Positions 1-5,022 of a stretch of DNA of 5,308 nucleotides are shown piece after piece. Position 1 is the stretch's first letter. Every line of letters starts with the position of its first letter. Below the pieces are notes generated by a model, which saw only the letters and a list, made by a program, of their open reading frames with translations, was not told the DNA's origin and ran no database searches. The position numbers were made by a program, and so were the translations under genes. The stretch is from an uncultured Verrucomicrobiota bacterium (GTDB lineage: Bacteria; Verrucomicrobiota; Verrucomicrobiia; Limisphaerales; UBA1096): positions 1 to 5,308 of the forward strand of contig CAJXAU010000147.1 of assembly GCA_913050205.1 (NCBI GenBank), written 5' to 3'.

Positions 1-1074
1 CTTCATATCCCGGGACCGATCGAGGTCAGTGACAAGACGTTCGAGGCGTTTCGCACGCCGATGATCGGACACCGCAGTCAAGATTTTAAGGATCTGTACG
101 CTGCAGTTATGCCGCACCTGCAATCGCTGCTCTACACGGATCGGCTGGTATACCTCGGCACCGCCTCCGCATGGGGCATTATGGAAGGTGCTGTGCGCAA
201 CCTCGTTTCGAAGGGCGTGCTCAACTGCATGAAGGGCGCTTTCTCCGACAAGTGGTTTGACGTCTCCAAACGCTGCGGCAAGGAGGCCGAGGCGCTGCAG
301 GTCGATTGGGGTTCCCCCATCCTGCCCGAACAAATCGACGAGCGGCTGGCCACCGGCCGGTTCGACGCCGTCACGCTCGTCCACAACGAAACCTCCACCG
401 GCGTGATGAGCCCACTCTGCGAGATTGCCGCGCTGAAGGAGAAGTACCCGGACGTGATGTTCATCGTCGACAGCGTCACCTCGATGACCGGCGTGAAGAT
501 CGAGTTCGACAAACTGGGCATCGACCTGCTGCTTGCCGGGACGCAGAAGGCGTTCGCCCTGCCGCCGGGCCTGAGCGTGTTTGCCGCCTCGCAGGCCGCG
601 CTCGACCGCGCCGCAACGCTGGATGATCGCGGCTATTATTTTGACCTGCACGAATTCCAGAAGAATGCCGAGAAAAGCATGACGCCCAGCACACCGAGCA
701 TCGGACACATTTATGCTCTGAAATCGAAGCTCGAGGACATGATGGCAGAGGGACTGGATGCGCGTTTTGATCGCCACGCCAAGCTCGCTCAGATGACCCG
801 CGACTGGGCAACCGGGCATGGATTCACGCTGTTTCCCGAGGCCGGTTTTGAGTCGCAAACTCTCACCTGCGTCAACAACGGGGCCAAGCCGGGTGGGCGT
901 GAGGTGGATGTGGCCAAACTACAGGGCTTGATGAAGGAGCGCGGCATCCTGATCGACGGCGGCTACGGCAAACTCAAGGGCAAAACCTTTCGTCTCTCCA
1001 GCATGGGCGACGAGACGGAGGAGACGATGCAGTCGCTCTACGGCCTCCTCGACGAGTCACTGGCCAAGCTCTGA
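1..1074 (+). CDS. Class V (fold-type I) PLP aminotransferase, alanine/serine-glyoxylate or phosphoserine type, 5'-truncated
   Basis: The reading frame is open from base 1, and the codons before the first ATG (position 61) already encode family sequence (LHIPGPIEVS), so the real start lies just upstream of the window. 357 codons are visible; the family is usually about 360-385 residues, so probably only a few are missing. In visible-codon numbering: HRSQDF at 24-29, the PLP-phosphate region GTASAWGIMEGAVRN at 53-67, HNETSTG at 128-134, the Asp that contacts the pyridine nitrogen at 157 (IVDSVTS), the Schiff-base Lys at 183 (TQKAFALPPGL), and a probable substrate-carboxylate Arg at 331 (FRLSSMG). 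It should transfer an amino group between a small amino acid and a 2-oxo acid in the cytosol. Class V enzymes of this shape are called alanine-glyoxylate, serine-glyoxylate or phosphoserine aminotransferase. No neighbour, such as serA, is visible to decide, so no symbol is given. It converges on lolD. Confidence 0.92.
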   Translation, partial: LHIPGPIEVSDKTFEAFRTPMIGHRSQDFKDLYAAVMPHLQSLLYTDRLVYLGTASAWGIMEGAVRNLVSKGVLNCMKGAFSDKWFDVSKRCGKEAEALQVDWGSPILPEQIDERLATGRFDAVTLVHNETSTGVMSPLCEIAALKEKYPDVMFIVDSVTSMTGVKIEFDKLGIDLLLAGTQKAFALPPGLSVFAASQAALDRAATLDDRGYYFDLHEFQKNAEKSMTPSTPSIGHIYALKSKLEDMMAEGLDARFDRHAKLAQMTRDWATGHGFTLFPEAGFESQTLTCVNNGAKPGGREVDVAKLQGLMKERGILIDGGYGKLKGKTFRLSSMGDETEETMQSLYGLLDESLAKL

Positions 1075-1116
1075 GGGGGAGTTTTCGGTTTTCGGTGATC
1101 TACCGGTGGATGCCTG

Positions 1117-1130
1117 CGCTTGGCTAAGCG
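1117..1130. repeat. Near-perfect 14-bp palindrome in the convergent gap (copy 1 of the intergenic motif)
   Basis: CGCTTGGCTAAGCG differs from the perfect copies at 3145 and 4943 by one base. It abuts the lolD stop codon (1131-1133, minus strand) and lies 42 bp after the aminotransferase stop. As RNA it gives a 5-bp stem with a 4-base loop on either strand. No T-run follows in either direction, so a standard Rho-independent terminator is not supported. The rest of the 56-bp gap holds only a short GTTTTCG tandem duplication (1081-1094). Confidence 0.7.
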
Positions 1131-1808
1131 TTAACTGGCGATCAGGCCATCGACAAGTTGAACGGTGCGGCGCGCGCGCTTGGCCACTTTGTCGTCATGC
1201 GTAGCGATGATCATCGTGAGCTGGGCCTCGGCCTGTAGCTCGCACAAAAGGTCGAGTACTTCGCCGCCGGTTTTTGAATCAAGATTACCGGTCGGCTCGT
1301 CGGCAAGCAGGAGTTGTGGTTGGTTGATCAACGCACGGGCCAGAGCCACACGCTGTTGTTCGCCACCGGAAAGCTCCGCCGGCAAATGGTACATGCGCTT
1401 GGCCAAGCCGACCCGCTCGAGCAGCGACTCGGCCCGTTGCTGTGACTCGGCCCGATTGGCATGAGCCATGCGCGCCGGCAACAGCACGTTTTCCAGAGCG
1501 TCAAATTCCGGTAGAAGATGGTAGCTTTGAAACACGAAGCCAACCTGACCATTGCGCCACTTGGCCAAGCGCGAGGATGACATCGCAGAGAGAGACTCGC
1601 CACCGGCGATCACCTCCCCGCTGGTTGGGTCGTCCAGCCCGCCAAGCAAATGTAGCAGCGTGCTTTTGCCGGTGCCGGATGCGCCCTGCAGCGAAATAAA
1701 TTCGCCTTCGCCAACTTCGAGGCTCACTCCATGCAACACCTCGATCAAGCGCCGGCCGAGGTCGTACGACTTGTGCAGATCCAGCGCCTTGAGGATTGGT
1801 TCACTCAT
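1131..1808 (-). CDS. lolD: Lipoprotein-releasing ABC transporter ATP-binding protein LolD
   Basis: This 225-residue protein is the usual length for LolD/MacB-type ATPases. It carries every nucleotide-binding motif in order: Walker A GASGTGKST at 42-50, Q-loop Gln94 (FVFQSYHLLPEF), signature LSGGEQQR at 146-153, Walker B LLLADEPTGNLD at 166-177 with catalytic Glu171, and switch His204 (IIATHDD). It would sit on the cytoplasmic face of the inner membrane and power the adjacent permease in extracting outer-membrane lipoproteins. The ATG is supported by a GGAGG ribosome site 9 bases upstream and by its 8-base overlap with the permease stop (ATGAGTGA), which suggests translational coupling. In-frame LAK-R/W codons at three places create near-copies of the palindromic motif found between genes. 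The family also includes MacB-like and FtsE-like ATPases; the LolC/E-type partner favours LolD. Confidence 0.93.
   Translation of the reverse strand: MSEPILKALDLHKSYDLGRRLIEVLHGVSLEVGEGEFISLQGASGTGKSTLLHLLGGLDDPTSGEVIAGGESLSAMSSSRLAKWRNGQVGFVFQSYHLLPEFDALENVLLPARMAHANRAESQQRAESLLERVGLAKRMYHLPAELSGGEQQRVALARALINQPQLLLADEPTGNLDSKTGGEVLDLLCELQAEAQLTMIIATHDDKVAKRARRTVQLVDGLIAS
1396..1409. repeat. Coding near-copy of the CGCTTGGCCAAGCG palindrome inside lolD
   Basis: Thirteen of 14 bases match; only the last base differs. On the minus strand it is read in frame as Leu-Ala-Lys (TTG GCC AAG). It includes the exact 12-mer core GCTTGGCCAAGC, which is also present at 3146 and 4944. The site may simply reflect coding, but it counts toward over-representation of the motif. 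Confidence 0.5.
1558..1571. repeat. Second coding near-copy of the palindrome inside lolD
   Basis: CACTTGGCCAAGCG matches 13 of 14 bases. It is again read as Leu-Ala-Lys (TTG GCC AAG) on the minus strand, within SRLAKWRNG. A third partial copy, 10 of 14 bases, begins at 1177 in the codons for VAKRAR near the C-terminus. Confidence 0.45.
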
Positions 1809-3072
1809 GGCGAAATGCCTCCACGGGCCTGAGCCGACTGGCGTTCCACGCAGGCAACACCCCGGCCAACAGGCAGATGAAAAACGAGCCCACGCCGATC
1901 TTGATCAGGTCACCCGGCACGATCTGCGCCGGCAATGCCTGAAAGCCGTAAATGCTCGCCGGGAAAATCTCGAACCCGGTGAGTTCACGCATTAGCACGA
2001 GAAATTCGTTCCGAAATTCCAGTGCCAACAATCCAAGGCCAAAGCCAAACGTCAGTCCCAGTGCCGCGACGAACAGGCTTTGCGAAAGAAATACCCGCAT
2101 AATCTGCCCGCCAGTGGCTCCCAGCGCTTTAAGCGTGCCGATCTCCGGTGTGCGCTGCACCACGAACGTGATCTGTGAACTGGTGATGCCGAAGGCCGCA
2201 ACGATCATAACGAAAAACAGAAGGTAAAACATCACGTTGCGCTCCACGCGAAGTGCCTCAAGCAGGTGCGAGTTTTCGTCCTCCCAAGTCCGGACGACCA
2301 GACCGGGTGGCAGGGTCGTCAGCAACTGTTGCCGGGTCGATTCCGCCAGCGACGCGTCCTTCAACCGCACGCCCAGCCCGTGCACCGCGTCGCCCAAGTC
2401 GTACAGATCCTGCGCATTCTCGAGTGAGGTCAGCATGAAGTTCGCGTTGTAATCAAAGTAGCCGGCATCGATGATCCCGCGCACCTCGTAGTCGTCCGGT
2501 AACAGTACCAGTTCCTTGCCTTCCTCCTGCGCCTCGCGAACCCGATGAAAACTGCGAGCAGAGTGCACCGCGAGATAGTCCCCCACGTTTAGCTTAAGCT
2601 GGGAACGAATCTCCGAGCCAACCAGCAGGCCTCCGTCAAGATCCAGTTCCCCCACGATCAGGCTGTTGGTGGAGACGAGCGAACTGACCGTCGGCTCAAG
2701 GTCGATGTCCACCCCCCGGATGTATGGCGTGTAAATCTGTGGCAGCCCCTCGTCCGGCTGCGTTTCTACCAGCACCGGCCCAATGACAAACGGCGCCACG
2801 CCAGAGACTGATTCGTTTTCCAACACCGTCTCGCGAAGCTCGCGATACTCGGTCATTACACGGTTTTCCGTATAAACCTTGATGTGGGAGTTGAAGTTGA
2901 GCAGACGCTCACGAAGCATGAGATCGAAGCCACTCATCACGCTCATGACAATGATCAGTACCGCCACACCAAGCGTCACCCCGATAATTGAGATCAGGGT
3001 GATCATGGACACAAACGTCCGCTTGGGGCGCAGATAACGCAGCGCCAGGGCGAGTTCGAACGGCAGCTTCAC
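1801..3072 (-). CDS. lolC: LolC/LolE-family lipoprotein-releasing permease (FtsX-like)
   Basis: This 423-residue inner-membrane protein has the LolC/E layout. A short cytoplasmic N-terminus (FELALALRYLRPKR) is followed by TM1 at about 21-47, a large periplasmic domain at about 48-278, then three helices at about 279-303, 328-351 and 388-407. Between TM2 and TM3 is the hallmark cytoplasmic segment QRTPEIGTLKALGAT (306-320), which couples to the ATPase. The start is a GTG directly preceded by an in-frame TGA. No longer start is possible, and the next Met would cut TM1. No Shine-Dalgarno is seen. It is the first gene of a two-gene operon with lolD. Only one permease is present, so it may form a homodimer in place of the LolC-LolE heterodimer. 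Whether it is closer to LolC or LolE cannot be told by eye, so the symbol is provisional. Confidence 0.88.
   Translation of the reverse strand: MKLPFELALALRYLRPKRTFVSMITLISIIGVTLGVAVLIIVMSVMSGFDLMLRERLLNFNSHIKVYTENRVMTEYRELRETVLENESVSGVAPFVIGPVLVETQPDEGLPQIYTPYIRGVDIDLEPTVSSLVSTNSLIVGELDLDGGLLVGSEIRSQLKLNVGDYLAVHSARSFHRVREAQEEGKELVLLPDDYEVRGIIDAGYFDYNANFMLTSLENAQDLYDLGDAVHGLGVRLKDASLAESTRQQLLTTLPPGLVVRTWEDENSHLLEALRVERNVMFYLLFFVMIVAAFGITSSQITFVVQRTPEIGTLKALGATGGQIMRVFLSQSLFVAALGLTFGFGLGLLALEFRNEFLVLMRELTGFEIFPASIYGFQALPAQIVPGDLIKIGVGSFFICLLAGVLPAWNASRLRPVEAFRHE
1818..1822 (-). promoter_or_regulatory. Shine-Dalgarno site of lolD, inside the permease 3' end
   Basis: GGAGG on the minus strand lies 9 bases before the lolD ATG, within the last codons of the permease gene. 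It is the only strong Shine-Dalgarno in the window. It fixes the lolD start and shows that this organism does use such sites. Confidence 0.7.
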
Positions 3073-3111
3073 TCAGAGCGGCCCGGAGAGTAACCGAAGG
3101 CCAAGCGCCGG

Positions 3112-3184
3112 AAAAGATTGAACCCGCCACGCCGCCCGGCCAGACGCTTGGCCAAGCGCACTGCGATGCCCGCTTCAATCTTTT
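3112..3184. repeat. Inverted repeat with perfect 11-bp arms, 51-bp spacer
   Basis: AAAAGATTGAA (3112-3122) is exactly mirrored by TTCAATCTTTT (3174-3184). The AT-rich arms stand out in GC-rich surroundings. The centre (3148) nearly coincides with the centre of the 14-bp palindrome at 3145-3158, giving nested dyads. It could be a paired operator or activator site for one or both divergent operons, or the terminal repeats of a very small non-coding element. No target-site duplication flanks it. Confidence 0.7.
3145..3158. repeat. Perfect 14-bp palindrome CGCTTGGCCAAGCG (copy 2)
   Basis: This is an exact dyad, identical to the copy at 4943-4956. It lies 72 bp upstream of the permease start and 149 bp upstream of the mcsA start, inside the 11-bp-arm inverted repeat. 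A position upstream of two divergent genes argues against a purely terminator-like role for the motif. Confidence 0.8.
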
Positions 3185-3188
3185 AATG

Positions 3189-3204
3189 TGGCAGGTTTCA
3201 TGCT
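3189..3204 (+). promoter_or_regulatory. Possible sigma-54 (-24/-12) promoter for mcsA
   Basis: TGGCAGGTTTCATGCT carries the invariant GG (3190-3191) and GC (3202-3203) dinucleotides at the required 10-base spacing, plus the TGGCA and TGC-T parts of the consensus. It differs at the C of CACG and at the first T of TTGC. Transcription would begin near 3215, leaving a leader of roughly 90 bases. The dyad at 3112-3184 would lie immediately upstream. It is a single eye-matched site, so chance is a real alternative. Confidence 0.25.
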
Positions 3205-3307
3205 ACGTTTTCCCCGTTGTTGCGGGCAAACCCTCCTGTCCTTTTTTCGGGCAGAACTCGATAGCCATTCCCGTTCGCGCGCGGCGACCAACCAAGTTTC
3301 CAATCGG

Positions 3308-3817
3308 ATGCTCTGCGATATTTGCAAGGAAAAGGAAGCCACCGTCCACCTGACACAGATGGTCGAGGGCAAGACCAAAAAAATCGACCTGTGCGAGTCA
3401 TGCTCAAAGGCCAAGGGCGTGGACGACCCGGCTGGGTTCTCGTTGGCTGACCTGCTGCTCGGGCTCGGCGCCTCTCAAGAAATGGAGGAGTCCGACACCG
3501 CCAGCACCAAATGCCCGCAGTGCGGCTTCAGCCAGGCGGACTTCAAGAAAACCGGACGCCTCGGCTGCCCGGAGTGCTACGATCATTTTGAGGAAGGCGT
3601 CGAGGGGCTGCTCAAGACGATGCACAAGGGCACCCGCCACACCGGCAAGGCACCGGCTGTTTGGCAGCAAACGAAGGATTACGTCGATCAGATGCACGAA
3701 CTTCAAACGCTGCTCGACAAGGCGATCGCCAAGGAGGACTACGAAAAGGCCGCCGAGTTGCGCGACAAGATCGCCAGCCTGAAGGCAGACTACGCAGCGA
3801 CCTCCAAGACCCCGTAA
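3308..3817 (+). CDS. mcsA: McsA, zinc-binding activator of the McsB protein-arginine kinase
   Basis: This 169-residue protein is close to the Bacillus McsA length. It has two zinc-binding clusters of paired CXXC motifs, C3/C6 with C29/C32 and C69/C72 with C87/C90, all eight cysteines intact. A C-terminal UVR (UvrB/UvrC) motif follows at about 132-161 (LDKAIAKEDYEKAAELRDKI), a short helical hairpin. McsA binds and stimulates McsB and, in Bacillus, helps McsB modulate CtsR and deliver targets to ClpC. The ATG at 3308 was chosen because McsA proteins begin with Met just before the first CXXC (MLCDIC). The frame stays open to a GTG at 3188, but the extra 40 residues look unlike the family. No Shine-Dalgarno precedes the start. 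It leads an apparent mcsA-mcsB-clpC operon and ends 3 bp before mcsB. UVR proteins of unknown role are the alternative, but the mcsB linkage is decisive. Confidence 0.93.
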   Translation: MLCDICKEKEATVHLTQMVEGKTKKIDLCESCSKAKGVDDPAGFSLADLLLGLGASQEMEESDTASTKCPQCGFSQADFKKTGRLGCPECYDHFEEGVEGLLKTMHKGTRHTGKAPAVWQQTKDYVDQMHELQTLLDKAIAKEDYEKAAELRDKIASLKADYAATSKTP

Positions 3818-3820
3818 GTG

Positions 3821-4936
3821 ATGAACATTCACGACAAACTTTCCAGCCCAGCCGTGGCCGCCGAGCGCGAAGGGCCCTCAAACAAGATCGTCTGGTCGAG
3901 CCGCGTGCGTCTTGCACGCAACCTCGCACGCACACCGTTTCCCGGTTGGGCGAAAAAGTCGGTTCGTGTCGAGACGTTCAAGCACATCCGCGACAATGTG
4001 CTGCAGGTCGAGTCGATGAACGATTGTCTCGAGACCGGGATGGACCGGTTGACCACGCTGGACAAACAGATCCTCGTTGAGCGGCATTTTATCAGCCGCG
4101 AACACGCCGCGAAAAACTCCGGCAGCGGCCTTGTCCTCAGTCGGGACGAAAGCATCAGCGTGATGATCAATGAAGAGGATCACCTCCGCATGCAGGCACT
4201 GCTCCCCGGACTGCAAATCAAAAACGCTTGGACGGCCATTGACCAGTTCGACACACATCTCGAGCAGGGTCTAGATTTTGCCTACTCCAAAAAACGAGGC
4301 TACCTCACCGCCTGCCCCACCAACCTCGGTACCGGCATTCGCGTGAGTGCCATGCTCCACCTGCCGGGGCTGGTCCTGAGCGAGCAGGTCAACCAAATCA
4401 TCCAGGCCGTCAACAAACTGGGGCTCGCAGTCCGCGGGCTTTACGGCGAAGGCACCGAGGCACTGGGCAACGTCTTTCAAGTTTCCAACCAAATGACCCT
4501 CGGCGAAACCGAGGGCGACATTGTCGAGCGGCTCAACAAAGTGCTGCTGCAGATCGTCGATCATGAGGAGAATGCCCGCGTCAAGCTGATGGAGAGCAAG
4601 CCGAAGATGGTCTACAACCACATCGGCCGCGCGTACGGTATTCTCGCCAATGCTCACAGCATCTCCTCCAAGGAGACGATGAATCTGCTCTCACTTTTGC
4701 GGCTTGGCATGGATATGAATCTTTTCCCCGGCTCCTCGCAGGCGTTGATCAACGAGTTGATCATAATCACCCAACCGGCACATTTGCAGAAGGCCAACGA
4801 CGGAAAGCTCTCTGCCGAAAAACGGGATCTGTTGCGGGCAGACCTGCTGCGGGGCCGATTGAAGCATGTCGATCGACCGGTCGTGCCAGACACAAAAACC
4901 CTCGAGGACGCGCAAAACCAAGGGGAAAACGAGTAA
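3821..4936 (+). CDS. mcsB: McsB protein-arginine kinase
   Basis: This 371-residue member of the ATP:guanido phosphotransferase family, slightly longer than Bacillus McsB, phosphorylates arginine side chains and so marks proteins for ClpC-ClpP. Visible signatures are the nucleotide-binding SSRVRLARN at 26-34, the acidic active-site segment INEEDHLRMQ at 116-125, and CPTNLGTGIR at 165-174 with the conserved active-site Cys165. RDLLRA at 335-340 fits the RDXXRA motif that binds phospho-arginine for allosteric activation in McsB. That last motif and the mcsA neighbour separate it from metabolic arginine or creatine kinases. A hydrophilic tail of about 25 residues follows (349-371). ATG 3821 is preferred; a GTG at 3818, directly after the mcsA TAA, would add one Met. 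The 3-bp gap and lack of a Shine-Dalgarno suggest translational coupling to mcsA. Confidence 0.95.
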   Translation: MNIHDKLSSPAVAAEREGPSNKIVWSSRVRLARNLARTPFPGWAKKSVRVETFKHIRDNVLQVESMNDCLETGMDRLTTLDKQILVERHFISREHAAKNSGSGLVLSRDESISVMINEEDHLRMQALLPGLQIKNAWTAIDQFDTHLEQGLDFAYSKKRGYLTACPTNLGTGIRVSAMLHLPGLVLSEQVNQIIQAVNKLGLAVRGLYGEGTEALGNVFQVSNQMTLGETEGDIVERLNKVLLQIVDHEENARVKLMESKPKMVYNHIGRAYGILANAHSISSKETMNLLSLLRLGMDMNLFPGSSQALINELIIITQPAHLQKANDGKLSAEKRDLLRADLLRGRLKHVDRPVVPDTKTLEDAQNQGENE

Positions 4937-4937
4937 A

Positions 4938-4956
4938 CCAAGCGCTTGGCCAAGCG
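4938..4956. repeat. Overlapping palindromes between mcsB and clpC (copy 3 of the motif)
   Basis: CCAAGCGCTTGGCCAAGCG contains two overlapping perfect dyads: a 12-bp one (4938-4949) and the 14-bp CGCTTGGCCAAGCG (4943-4956). The result is a CCAAGCG direct repeat with 12-bp period. It begins 2 bp after the mcsB stop. No T-run follows, so termination before clpC is not supported by the usual criterion. The rest of the 86-bp gap shows only the clpC ribosome site. Confidence 0.8.
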
Positions 4957-5007
4957 GGTAAAGTGGCTATCCCCAAGCTGGACAAGTCTGTGCATTGGGT
5001 TCAAATT

Positions 5008-5011
5008 GGAG
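5008..5011 (+). promoter_or_regulatory. Probable ribosome site of clpC
   Basis: GGAG lies 11 bases before the ATG at 5023. The spacing is slightly long, but the site supports 5023 over the in-frame ATG at 5038, where it would be 26 bases away. Confidence 0.45.
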
Positions 5012-5022
5012 CGGGTTGCTAT

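Larger units (their letters stand above)
3073..3307. other. Divergent intergenic region between the lol operon and mcsA
   Basis: These 235 bp must hold the promoters for both the lol operon (leftward) and mcsA-mcsB-clpC (rightward). They contain a degenerate half-copy of the palindromic motif (GGCCAAGCG at 3099-3107), an inverted repeat with 11-bp arms (3112-3184), a perfect motif copy inside it, and a possible sigma-54 element (3189-3204). In the presumed mcsA leader are two small hairpins: CCCG/CGGG (3213-3226) and a 6-bp stem with a T-rich loop (3236-3254). I found no convincing sigma-70 promoter on either strand, no CtsR heptad repeat and no CIRCE element. Confidence 0.7.

Noticed and set aside
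1098..1111. Imperfect dyad ATCTACCGGTGGAT in the convergent gap
   Set aside because: It has two symmetry breaks, does not recur elsewhere in the window, and can form no usable hairpin because there is no loop.
1117..1130. Bidirectional Rho-independent terminator for the aminotransferase and lolD
   Set aside because: The stem is only 5 bp and no T-run follows on either strand; the same motif also occurs upstream of genes.
2909..3178. Minus-strand open frame spanning the permease start and the divergent region
   Set aside because: It covers the N-terminal coding sequence of the permease in another frame and has no domain-like composition; the permease frame is the real one.
3188..3307. In-frame 40-residue N-terminal extension of McsA from a GTG at 3188
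   Set aside because: McsA proteins start at the first CXXC; the extension is Arg/Ser-rich and unlike the family, and it would overlap the possible promoter element.
3073..3307. CtsR heptad repeat or CIRCE heat-shock operator upstream of mcsA
   Set aside because: I searched by eye for GGTCAAA-type direct repeats and TTAGCACTC-N9-GAGTGCTAA and found no acceptable match on either strand.
3404..3832. Long minus-strand open frame opposite mcsA, and similar frames opposite mcsB and in other frames of the aminotransferase and Lol genes
   Set aside because: These lie wholly over genes with clear family motifs and show no recognisable domains; they are expected in GC-rich DNA.
4979..5006. Possible sigma-70 promoter for clpC (TGGACA, 16-bp gap, TCAAAT)
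   Set aside because: Transcription would start near 5013, after the GGAG ribosome site, and the -10 match is only 4/6; probably chance.
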